NCBI GenBank assembly: GCA_012959275.1
Contig: DUDM01000057.1
Coordinates: forward strand, 1-50,382
DNA length: 50,382 bases
Direction: 5' to 3'
Source of the DNA: Candidatus Poseidoniales archaeon
GTDB taxonomy: Archaea; Thermoplasmatota; Poseidoniia; Poseidoniales; Poseidoniaceae
The notes beneath the pieces were generated by a model. The model saw only the letters and a list, made by a program, of their open reading frames with translations. It was not told where the DNA came from and did no database searches. Below, in pieces: positions 9,101 through 16,872 of this stretch. How positions within the stretch are numbered: the first letter of the stretch is position 1; every line of letters begins with the position of its first letter. The position numbers and the translations under genes are program-made.

Positions 9101-10625
9101 TGATTTTGACAATGACGGATTCGAAGATGATGGATTAAGCCCAGTTGGTTTTGATGACTGCCCCAAGCAATTTGGGTGGTCATATGAAGATAGAATGGGT
9201 TGTATTGACACCGATTGGGATGGTTGGTCAAACAATGATGGCTTATGGAATCAAGGCGACATTTTTCCGAATGACATTAGTCAATGGGCAGATACTGATG
9301 GAGATGGTTTTGGAGACAATTTGAATGGTACAAATGGTGATGAATTTCCGAATGACCAATGTGCTGCACATGATATGGACCAAGATGGAATGCCTGATTT
9401 CATCAAACCAAATTGTGAAACCACACTGGTTAAGGATGAGGACACTGATGGCGATGGGTTCAATAATTCCATGGAAAATCTGTTGGGTACCAATCCTAAC
9501 AACCCCGAATCCAAACCGCTAGATTACGATGGAGATGGCGCTGCAGATGTAGTCGATGCCTTCCCTGAAGATCCATCAGAACGCAAAGATACGGATAAAG
9601 ATGGTATTGGAGATAATGCTGATTTCTGCGTGGGAGTGGGGACAAATGGTAGTTTTGTTGATTGTACCAGAGACAGAGACAACGATGGGGTCAATGATTC
9701 AATCGACCAATTTCCAACAGATGATAATGAATGGATTGACTCGGATGGAGATGGGGTTGGTGACAACAGCGATGGCTGGCCCACCGATTCTGACATCTGG
9801 TCAGATGCTGACGGAGATGGCTGGGCTGATCAATTTGGACATGTATTAACAGATGATTGCCCGAGTATTCCTGGAACAAGTTCGAGATTTATGATGGGTT
9901 GTTCCGACTTAGATGAAGATGGAATGCCAGATATTCTCGATCCTGATATCGATGGGGATGGCATAACAAATGATAATGAAATGGATGCTTCATCTGGAAA
10001 CCTTCAATTCGATATCTTCGATGCTGATTCGAGTCCTTCGGACATCGATGGAGATTCTATCCCCGATGTATTGGACGAGGATAGAGATGGGGATGGCTTC
10101 CCTGATGACATGGAAAAGCAGCGTGGTAGTGATTACAAGGATGTGAACAAAACACCATTCAATATCTATGGAAATCAGGATACAGGGTTGTTCTATGTTC
10201 CAGGTGAAGGGTTCAAGTCTCAATATGACCCCGAAGGAATGGAGATTTCTGTATCCGTGGTTATCGATCTAATAACCAGCGAATTATTACTTCCAATCTC
10301 AATGATTCCTCTTTCAATCTTGCTTTCGACGAGAAAGCGCAGGCGCTATAATAAATTGAAGCGCAAGTTAGGTGACTGTAAGGACATCGATATATTGAAA
10401 GAATACGAAAAAGATATTGACGAAGCGGTTATCCACAAGAAGGTGAAGGTAGAACACGGTATGTTGTTGAGGAATATGTTTGAGAGAATACGAGACGAAT
10501 TTGAAGATAAAGAGCAAGTTCGCCTACTGGGAGGAAAGCCCCAAGGTGACTCAGGTGGAATGGGCGGAGGGCCATCATTGCCAGGCTCGCGCGGACCTTC
10601 ACCACAACAACGTGGTCGTTATTGA
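6138..10625 (+). CDS. Paralogous giant surface protein: 14 FG-GAP blades, shorter TSP3 stalk, membrane anchor
   Basis: A 1495-residue protein from ATG 6138; the frame is open upstream only to a TTG, and the ATG puts the signal segment (LPIAALILTLIIVLGPFLSI) near the start. Residues about 150-868 contain 14 FG-GAP-like units, 12 good and two degenerate. Residues about 870-1338 are TSP3-like repeats with five Cys-paired loops. A membrane helix lies at about 1380-1402, then a basic helical tail ending in Gly/Pro/Ser. From the last TSP3 loops onward it matches the preceding gene closely, including the shared YVPGEGFKSQYDP segment. The post-signal motif GGYHxVxxxWWEP is also shared. This is a tandem duplication that diverged most in the propeller. 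Confidence 0.9.
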   Translation: MTSLAHDPNARNKLPIAALILTLIIVLGPFLSIANESDESIDSLLTETVDEQSKYFSQSSNQSKDNFEVGGYHKVTNAWWEPTNPFIPTADDPDADGINSPIDSHPWNPHQPVLNPQDCSISCEAEPVFSISDNGEILPFSESFITYSNIMDGALGDLDNDGDLDLALTAGNYVEFSENVMGEFQNPADESRFISTMSTDFNIGTPKKVHAVDLDNDGDLDFIIGGTGGVGIIEMDGFNVISRVELVNSTNNNDAGDWFGLSIGDVNNDGLPDIVVSSKYFSITVRERINVFTNQYQDSGIAFSKTWSRDVGLATAVELADINGDGYDDLIYSGIQEDATGMALNYPDIHIHQSDSNGPSTEPSADWSFDGHSWIGYVWGIEAGDLNNDGNLDLIISATFTSFFLFNDGTGGLDVFPETYSSSNAYTFELCDENNHVCNVEVPVDAVVDLNKDGLNDVLWGNEILLNQGSTDSGTTNKFSTLKKLEGDLLLAGDLTGNKVHDFVSITIGGPIAIFNQGGSILDNVVGSTLFSPGAPTQPSNSVGTVADLNGDGYPDIITASVSNRIGLHLNDGTGAFSPSPNYVLTTSYNPRSIDVGDINHDGLKDIVIGSGQALEIFWANSTSFFNNTNMKTIEAPGGSDYPWYDSVLIDDFDDDGEMEISFEVLDNTDTNTGNVARIIEYYENSDVFGVAWTSATVNAYASSLTKFVDLDGDGDKEFVRCLATTVEIYNASGAYFSSTPWIVNSNGKGCIFYDATLDGTLDMLSIDGNVISLYLGPNFQYVVTSKTVYAANSFDLHDIDQDGFVELVVGTSANKKMRVHDVDTSGIVGLIWEAGDYKDNRDFRISDFNGDGSADILQMNFASQWDIIYGVQDTDYDTVPDRDDNYILDPTQTTDSDNDGFGDNANGRLSDNCPYYWGDSVEDRRGCPDQDGDGWSDLGDDFWREPTQWKDTDGDGFGDNYDATDERLPHWPGIFIEGAMNSDPSPLDFDNDGFEDDGLSPVGFDDCPKQFGWSYEDRMGCIDTDWDGWSNNDGLWNQGDIFPNDISQWADTDGDGFGDNLNGTNGDEFPNDQCAAHDMDQDGMPDFIKPNCETTLVKDEDTDGDGFNNSMENLLGTNPNNPESKPLDYDGDGAADVVDAFPEDPSERKDTDKDGIGDNADFCVGVGTNGSFVDCTRDRDNDGVNDSIDQFPTDDNEWIDSDGDGVGDNSDGWPTDSDIWSDADGDGWADQFGHVLTDDCPSIPGTSSRFMMGCSDLDEDGMPDILDPDIDGDGITNDNEMDASSGNLQFDIFDADSSPSDIDGDSIPDVLDEDRDGDGFPDDMEKQRGSDYKDVNKTPFNIYGNQDTGLFYVPGEGFKSQYDPEGMEISVSVVIDLITSELLLPISMIPLSILLSTRKRRRYNKLKRKLGDCKDIDILKEYEKDIDEAVIHKKVKVEHGMLLRNMFERIRDEFEDKEQVRLLGGKPQGDSGGMGGGPSLPGSRGPSPQQRGRY

Positions 10626-10716
10626 TAACCGTCATACTGCGACTATATTTGCCTATTTTTACAAGGCGTAAGCATCAAAAAGGGAATGCGAGTCGACTGC
10701 ATTGTAGGGATACATC

Positions 10717-10950
10717 ATGCCTGAAGCATTCATCTTATTCAAAACCCAACCTTCACACGAAAGAGAAGTTTATTCCGCTCTCGATAGCCATTCAAATGTA
10801 GCAGAATTACACGTCCTATATGGCGAATATGATTTACTGGCAAGAGTTACCGCAAAAGATTCCAAGGAACTTACATCCTATTTGATGCAAGATTTCAGAC
10901 AAATTGAGGGTGTTCGCGATACCCAGACTCTAATCGCAGTTGATTACTAA
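10717..10950 (+). CDS. Stand-alone Lrp/AsnC ligand-binding (RAM) domain protein
   Basis: A 77-residue protein equal to the C-terminal RAM domain of Lrp/AsnC regulators, with no helix-turn-helix. The order is beta strand AFILFKTQP, helix, strand, the motif YGEYDLLARV, helix, then a final VRDTQTLIAV strand, giving the beta-alpha-beta-beta-alpha-beta fold. GEYDLxARV marks the usual amino-acid-binding edge. Such proteins oligomerise and can sense amino acids or act as partners of full-length Lrp proteins. AGGG lies shortly before ATG. It is followed 10 bases later by a second, related RAM gene. Confidence 0.85.
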   Translation: MPEAFILFKTQPSHEREVYSALDSHSNVAELHVLYGEYDLLARVTAKDSKELTSYLMQDFRQIEGVRDTQTLIAVDY

Positions 10951-10960
10951 GGTGAATGAA

Positions 10961-11194
10961 ATGGCAATAGGATTCGTATTAATTACAACTTCAGCAGGCT
11001 TTGAACACGATATTCGAGCAGCGCTAGATGAAATCGAACTGGTTACTGACCGTTGGATGCTTTTTGGCGAATATGACTTAATCGCTCGAATTCAAACCGA
11101 TGACGAAGCATCCTTAACTCGCTGTATTGTCGAAGAGGTTCGTACCATCAAGGGTATCAAAGATACCAAAACTCTGATTGGCGCAGAACTCTAA
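10961..11194 (+). CDS. Second stand-alone Lrp/AsnC RAM domain protein
   Basis: A 77-residue RAM-domain protein from ATG 10961, preceded by AAGGTGA with good spacing; an upstream in-frame TTG at 10940 is unlikely. It has the same layout as its neighbour, with motifs FGEYDLIARI and IKGIKDTKTLIG, and differs mostly on the surface and in helix 1. The 10-base gap implies co-transcription, and the two proteins may form mixed dimers or larger rings. Neither has a DNA-binding domain, so they would sense a ligand or pair with another regulator. That role is inferred. Confidence 0.85.
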   Translation: MAIGFVLITTSAGFEHDIRAALDEIELVTDRWMLFGEYDLIARIQTDDEASLTRCIVEEVRTIKGIKDTKTLIGAEL

Positions 11195-11247
11195 ACTGCA
11201 CATAACGGGGTTCCTTTAACAGACAAGAGGCGCACGCCTTATCACAT

Positions 11248-14200
11248 ATGAAGCAGTTTACAAGGTCCAGTTGGGTGGTTTTTACCCTGCTTTTATTGAC
11301 TCTAGTTCCTTGGGCTCAAACTCTACCTTCTTTAGAATTTCAAACTAAAGAAACCCAGTCTCGAGCCACTACCACTTGGAGTGGAAATGTTTGGCTCAAC
11401 TCTTCTTATCATGTATCTTCATCAGATTCACTCATAATAACTGACTGCACCCAAATTTGGATGGCAACGAATATCAGAATTGTAGTTGATGGAAGATTAA
11501 CGATACAAGGTACAACATCTTGTCCGGTTATTTTACACAGCCAAGGAGCAGGAGATCATGATGGTGTTCAGTTCAATTCTAGTTCCCGTAACCGTGGTAG
11601 TATTATTGATAATCTTACCATCGAAGACGCTGAATATGGAATAACAATCTACAACAGTAATCCAGGTCTAAACAATGTCCATATTGAAAATGCGGATTTT
11701 GTTGCAATAGACCTTTACGACTCAGCATCTCCGATAATCCGAAGTCTCTCAATTCAAGGTGGTGGTCAAGATATTTCCAACGCGTTGACATGGAGGCAGG
11801 GCATCGGACTATCTGTTGGCAATTTCTCTACTCCCATAATAGATGGATTCACAGCTGACGGGCTTGAAACAAGAGCAGTAAATATTTGGGGAAATTCCGG
11901 TGGATTGTATCGGAATCTAAGTTTGACTGATATTGGAGGCGCTGTACTTGTTGCATCAGCAGCAATTTGGGTTGAAGATTCCCAAATGCTGTTTGAAGAT
12001 ATTTACATCGATGAATGTGATAATGGTGTGATTATTCGCCATATCAGCGACGGCTCAATTACTAGAGCAGTTATGCGCAGAGTTGTCATCGAGGATAGTC
12101 AATTCCGCGGCTTATTGGTGGACAAGGAAAATCATCTAAATTATACAAATTATCAAGCCGCTGTCATTGAAGGATTGGAAGTTCGAGGAACTGGAGGCTC
12201 TGGAGCAGCAGCCCAAGGTTGGTCTGAAGCAGCGGTGGAAATCAATGCCAGCGGAGCGTGGATTGAAGATGCGCTCATTGAGGATAACGTAGCCCCAGGG
12301 ATAAGACTCTATTTTACAGACTCATTTACTACTTTCAAGGATACAACAGTGTTGAATTCAGGAAACCCCAACAAAGGCTCTCACAAGGCCAGCATTCACA
12401 ACAGAGCAGCCTTCTTTGCTCCTGAATTTCATAATCTAACAGTCAAGGATTCACCCGGCCCTGGGATTTGGAGTGAAGCAGGTGGAGCCATGCTAGGAAG
12501 CGATTGGACTTTGGAAAACAATACCGAGCAAGGTCTGTGGGTTGACGGTTCGTCTTTAGTTGTCGATGGCCTAAACCTCATCAGTAATGGACTATCTGGA
12601 GCCAGAGTATTCGATTCTCGTAAAGTAGAATTTACCAATCTAACAACTGATGGCAATGGCCACGCATCCAGCGGCCCTTCAGATGGTGCTGGATTAGTAT
12701 TCATAGAAGCCAATGATGTTGAATCCAATAGTGGTGATGTAGCATGTAATAATTGTCTCTTGAGAAATGATGCATGGGGTGGAGTATATGCGGAAGATAG
12801 TGTGGACTTATGGCTGAGCAATGTCAGTATCCATGACCCTCAAAATGGCACTCCCGCAATCGATGTTGATAATGGTGGCCTGACCTTATCTCATCAAGGC
12901 GGACGCTTTCAGTTTCATGCAGTTCGTAGTTTCGTCAATCGCAGTGGTCCTGCCATCGATTTGAAGGAAGCAGCGGGCGTAATCGATGGATTGGAGATGC
13001 ATGGCTCGCATAATGGCTTGTCTTGGGATGCTGACCACAATGGAGTATGGACCAGTGAATTATCCAACGCAGTTCTTCGTGGAAGCGACTGCTTAAGACT
13101 TACTAATCATCCTTACTTAATCGGCCATGGTATGAATATCAGCAGTGATTGCAGCGGTACTGTAGAATTACAAAATGTAAATGCAAATTGGTCGAACACC
13201 TATGATGAGAGTGGGGCTCATGTCATCTCTTTGGATGTATCATCTACACTTAGATTGCATAAACCAGATAATATCGATATGAATCAAGCAGTTATTGCCA
13301 ATGGAGCATTCATCGACTTAGCATGGGACATGAGAATATGGGTTCACAACCAAAGAGGAAATGGAATCCCGAGAGCCGATATGGAGGCCACATTCGACCA
13401 ATATTCAACTGATTTCGACTATGTTAGCGGTTGGTATGGCTTCGATGACTTCCCTAATTTCATTGGACAAAGATGGGATGCAAGTGGGGCTTCTGCTTTT
13501 TCCCAAGTAGATATTCAATGCTCATATGATAATACAACAAATACCACAACATTCACCCTTGATAGTGATAAAATCATTTATTGTATTCTTGACCTGACAA
13601 ATCAACCACCATTCATTATTTGGTCTACTCCTATCGACCAAGATATATTCGCAAGTGGTTCTGCTGTCATCTTCAACGCAACGGATTCTTGGGATTTGGA
13701 TGATGATTCACTTAGTGCAACTTGGACCAGCAGCATTGATGGTGATTTGGTTGATGCTTGTACTGGAGGCCAAAGCTGGGGAAGTAGTGATTCTCACCTA
13801 TATTTGGCAACCAATGTGGTGAATTGGGGCGGAAGCGGGTGGACCTGCCCTCTTTCTGACGGAGTTCATGACATAACTCTCGAAGTTTGGGATAGTGCCG
13901 GAAATAATGCTACAGAAACTCGCACTATCGAATTGGTAAACTTGCCACCGACTATCAGTATCACTACATCTCCAACTCCAGATGCAGACAATGTATTGCG
14001 AGTTCCATGGACCTCAACTGTCTCCTTTGATACTTTTTCAACCAGTGACCCTGAAGGTGATGAACTAACCAGAAGAGTTTGGGCATCATATTGGTCCTCT
14101 TCCCAATACTGCACAGGAACTGATTGCGAAGGAGAATGGAATCAGAGTTTTGCCGATTCACCTCAAGCAAATTTTACAGTGGAAATAGGCTTCAGCGATA

Positions 14201-15996
14201 GCATCAATCCAGAAGTAGTTTGGAGCATAGAAGTCCACTTATTCAATGAATTACCAACTCCTGACCTCGTAGTAACAAGAGATGCAAATACCTCTGATCA
14301 AATGGTAACTTTAGATTCTACAGCCTCCTATGACCCTGAAGGTGATGAAATGGGTATTCGCTGGCTCTCAGATATAGATGGCTTACTAGGTGGTTCCAAT
14401 ACCAGCATCAGTTTATTCTCTTGGCAAGGACACCTTTCTCGTGGAAGGCATACCATAACGGTGCAAATCTGGGATGATGAACCTGACCATTTCGGGCAAG
14501 TAGTTGAAGTTTCAACAATTGTAGAGGTGGAAAACAGCATACCTGTTACCTTGATTGAATCCCCCGTAGATGGTTTGACTGTGGACAGTTCAACCCTAAT
14601 CGAATTCAGTGCTGAAGGTTCGGGCGATTGGGATTCATGGTGTCCGACTTATGTTGCAGCAGGGATTTGGTTATGCTCAAGTTCTGAAAACCCATTAGGT
14701 TCAGATTGGCTAAGTGTTGACTGGAGTTCAAACCTCACTGGGACATTAACTCCTGATGGTGAGGATTGGCTGAGATGGTTTGGCCGCCTTACAACAGGCA
14801 GCCATACGATTACCCTGACATTGGATGACCTGCGTGGAGGAGTTAATTCCACTTCTTTCACTATTGAAGTAGAGGAATCCGCTCCTGTACTCGGGCTAAT
14901 CACACCTTCAGATGGTCAAGGATTCCTTTCCAGTGATACAATATGGATCGATGCATCTTACTCCATAGATTATGATGGGGATTCCTACAACATGAGTTTG
15001 AACAGCGACCATCCATTAGTCGATGAAGCCTTATTGGAAGACGTGGACCCTGCAATGACCTATGCAATCAACTTACCATCCGGAACTCATATCTTGACAT
15101 TTACTTTGAAAGATGCTACCGGTCGAATTAGCAATGAAAGCATCACCTTAGTCGTAGCAGATTCTGCTCCAGTGGCAGTTGTAGATGCTCCAGAGGTAGA
15201 ACCTGGTGTTAGCAAAAGAATGAGCCCAGCCCAAAGCATCACCCTCTCAGGAAACTCTTCTCATGATGCCGATGGAGATATCTCTAGTCATGAATGGTTC
15301 GAGAATATAAATGACCAATGGGTTTCAATTCTCAACGGTAAATGGGGAGAAGTTCAATTAAGCCCTGGGAATCATCATCTAAAGTTGGTTGTTGAAGATA
15401 CCCGCAGAGTCTCAGATGAATTCCACTTCAACCTTACACTCAGTGAATCATGGCCATCATTGAGTGACTTGATAGTTTCAAAGGATTCTTTCCAAGCCGG
15501 TGTTAAATCAACTATCAAAGTTTCAGTTCAACTAAGTGATGCTGATGGAAGTACCGAAGAAGTTGAAGCAGCCATCAATCATGGAATCCAAAAATGGACC
15601 TTCCAATTGGTCGACCAAGGTGATGGATTGTGGACGGGTAGTTTGGAATTCACTCCAGAAGAAGCGGGTAGACCTCAATTGAAGGTTGTAGCAACTGACC
15701 ATAGTGGTGATGATGTGGTGACCTCAACTCTTTCCCATGACTTGTTGGTCAATGAAGCGTTAACAGAAACTAACTGGGGCTATGTCGGAGGTGGAATTGG
15801 TAGCGGCGCATTTGTCATCCTGATTCTTGTTTTCTTGGCAACTCGACGCCGCAAGAAACTCAGCAAAATGGATATTGTAGAATCATGGTCATCATTCGAT
15901 ACTACTGTTCAGGATAGCCTTGCTTCAGATTTGGATCAGGCTGCTCTTGTGGAGGAACAGCATCAGGAAGATGCCCCTTCAATGATTGACCTCTAA
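11248..15996 (+). CDS. Large surface protein: parallel beta-helix plus PKD/Ig-like domains, C-terminal anchor
   Basis: A 1582-residue protein. The signal peptide is at about residues 8-28 (VVFTLLLLTLVPWAQT). Residues about 45-680 look like a right-handed parallel beta-helix, with repeats such as GITIYNSNPGLNNVHIENA and many Asn/Gly turns. Residues about 780-1500 hold several PKD- or Ig-like domains recognisable by SxDPEGDEL, SYDPEGDEM and SSHDADGDI motifs. A membrane helix lies at about 1510-1535 and is followed by RRRKK and an acidic tail. Beta-helices often bind or cleave polysaccharides, but I see no catalytic triad. The 3' end overlaps the convergent gene by 18 bases. Confidence 0.85.
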   Translation: MKQFTRSSWVVFTLLLLTLVPWAQTLPSLEFQTKETQSRATTTWSGNVWLNSSYHVSSSDSLIITDCTQIWMATNIRIVVDGRLTIQGTTSCPVILHSQGAGDHDGVQFNSSSRNRGSIIDNLTIEDAEYGITIYNSNPGLNNVHIENADFVAIDLYDSASPIIRSLSIQGGGQDISNALTWRQGIGLSVGNFSTPIIDGFTADGLETRAVNIWGNSGGLYRNLSLTDIGGAVLVASAAIWVEDSQMLFEDIYIDECDNGVIIRHISDGSITRAVMRRVVIEDSQFRGLLVDKENHLNYTNYQAAVIEGLEVRGTGGSGAAAQGWSEAAVEINASGAWIEDALIEDNVAPGIRLYFTDSFTTFKDTTVLNSGNPNKGSHKASIHNRAAFFAPEFHNLTVKDSPGPGIWSEAGGAMLGSDWTLENNTEQGLWVDGSSLVVDGLNLISNGLSGARVFDSRKVEFTNLTTDGNGHASSGPSDGAGLVFIEANDVESNSGDVACNNCLLRNDAWGGVYAEDSVDLWLSNVSIHDPQNGTPAIDVDNGGLTLSHQGGRFQFHAVRSFVNRSGPAIDLKEAAGVIDGLEMHGSHNGLSWDADHNGVWTSELSNAVLRGSDCLRLTNHPYLIGHGMNISSDCSGTVELQNVNANWSNTYDESGAHVISLDVSSTLRLHKPDNIDMNQAVIANGAFIDLAWDMRIWVHNQRGNGIPRADMEATFDQYSTDFDYVSGWYGFDDFPNFIGQRWDASGASAFSQVDIQCSYDNTTNTTTFTLDSDKIIYCILDLTNQPPFIIWSTPIDQDIFASGSAVIFNATDSWDLDDDSLSATWTSSIDGDLVDACTGGQSWGSSDSHLYLATNVVNWGGSGWTCPLSDGVHDITLEVWDSAGNNATETRTIELVNLPPTISITTSPTPDADNVLRVPWTSTVSFDTFSTSDPEGDELTRRVWASYWSSSQYCTGTDCEGEWNQSFADSPQANFTVEIGFSDSINPEVVWSIEVHLFNELPTPDLVVTRDANTSDQMVTLDSTASYDPEGDEMGIRWLSDIDGLLGGSNTSISLFSWQGHLSRGRHTITVQIWDDEPDHFGQVVEVSTIVEVENSIPVTLIESPVDGLTVDSSTLIEFSAEGSGDWDSWCPTYVAAGIWLCSSSENPLGSDWLSVDWSSNLTGTLTPDGEDWLRWFGRLTTGSHTITLTLDDLRGGVNSTSFTIEVEESAPVLGLITPSDGQGFLSSDTIWIDASYSIDYDGDSYNMSLNSDHPLVDEALLEDVDPAMTYAINLPSGTHILTFTLKDATGRISNESITLVVADSAPVAVVDAPEVEPGVSKRMSPAQSITLSGNSSHDADGDISSHEWFENINDQWVSILNGKWGEVQLSPGNHHLKLVVEDTRRVSDEFHFNLTLSESWPSLSDLIVSKDSFQAGVKSTIKVSVQLSDADGSTEEVEAAINHGIQKWTFQLVDQGDGLWTGSLEFTPEEAGRPQLKVVATDHSGDDVVTSTLSHDLLVNEALTETNWGYVGGGIGSGAFVILILVFLATRRRKKLSKMDIVESWSSFDTTVQDSLASDLDQAALVEEQHQEDAPSMIDL

Positions 15997-16824
15997 TTCT
16001 TCCTTGTTAACCCCTAATTCTTTCTTGGTAGGGAATAAGAACCATATTATTGGAATGAACAACAAATACTGGAGTGCCCCTGCTGAATCGATGTTAAGAT
16101 TTCCATCAAAGGCGATTCTACTATCATGGTCTGGAGTTCCAATAACTGGCTCATCAGCCCTTACAGCACTTCGATTTGGACCAGGAATCAAACCCATATC
16201 ATAACCTGCCCATTCAAATTCCACATCAAATTCAAGACCACGGTAATACCATTCCATATCGCCACTTGTATGGGCAAAATCAGTTGATGGGGGTTCCTCT
16301 ACTCCCGAAACTCCTCCGTCCGCCATATCGTAGGCAATTGAAATTGGCACCGCCACCAACATACAAAGGACGGTTGCTACCCAAAAGAAGAGCCTGATTG
16401 CCTTCAAAGGTATCCCTCGCTTGGCAAGTAGCAATAATTCACAAAGTAATAAGCCAAAAGTAAGAGCGAAGAACACCTCCCTTGTCGTATCAAGTCGCCA
16501 ATTTTCACTATCTCCTTTTTCATCAGGGTCTGGAATCTCAACATCTTTATCGGTGAGACTATCGAGAGATTTTCGAGTTCGCAGCCAATGATTGAAAGCA
16601 GTAAAACCATCGATATGGATTGATGCCTTTTCGATTTCATCATCCACGATATATTGTGCATTGATGCTTGCAGCATTGGGAGGCCCTGCTGGAAGCCCAT
16701 CCGTATATGTCATATCAAATTCGACGACGAACCAAGTTGATGCCGTACTTGCCGTTATCAGAATAAGCATCAATGAAAATCGGACTAACTGCCCTGAGTT
16801 AGTAGCAGCCGGGCGAGGTAGCAT
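15979..16824 (-). CDS. Membrane protein of unknown function, about four helices
   Basis: A 281-residue protein. ATG 16824 is chosen because AGGCGGTG lies 9 bases upstream; the frame is open to a TTG at 16863. Hydrophobic segments are near residues 13-36, then EVFFALTFGLLLCELLLLA, then LFFWVATVLCMLVAVPISIA, and a last one close to the C-terminus (ALQYLLFIPIIWFLF). The loops between helices 1 and 2 and between 3 and 4 are acidic and probably extracellular. I do not recognise a family. It lies 48 bases after the upstream gene on the same strand and may be co-transcribed with that surface protein. Confidence 0.7.
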   Translation of the reverse strand: MLPRPAATNSGQLVRFSLMLILITASTASTWFVVEFDMTYTDGLPAGPPNAASINAQYIVDDEIEKASIHIDGFTAFNHWLRTRKSLDSLTDKDVEIPDPDEKGDSENWRLDTTREVFFALTFGLLLCELLLLAKRGIPLKAIRLFFWVATVLCMLVAVPISIAYDMADGGVSGVEEPPSTDFAHTSGDMEWYYRGLEFDVEFEWAGYDMGLIPGPNRSAVRADEPVIGTPDHDSRIAFDGNLNIDSAGALQYLLFIPIIWFLFPTKKELGVNKEELEVNH

Positions 16825-16872
16825 GTTGGCTGCCACCGCCTTTTGTGGTTCAATACTACGCAAATGGTTTCT

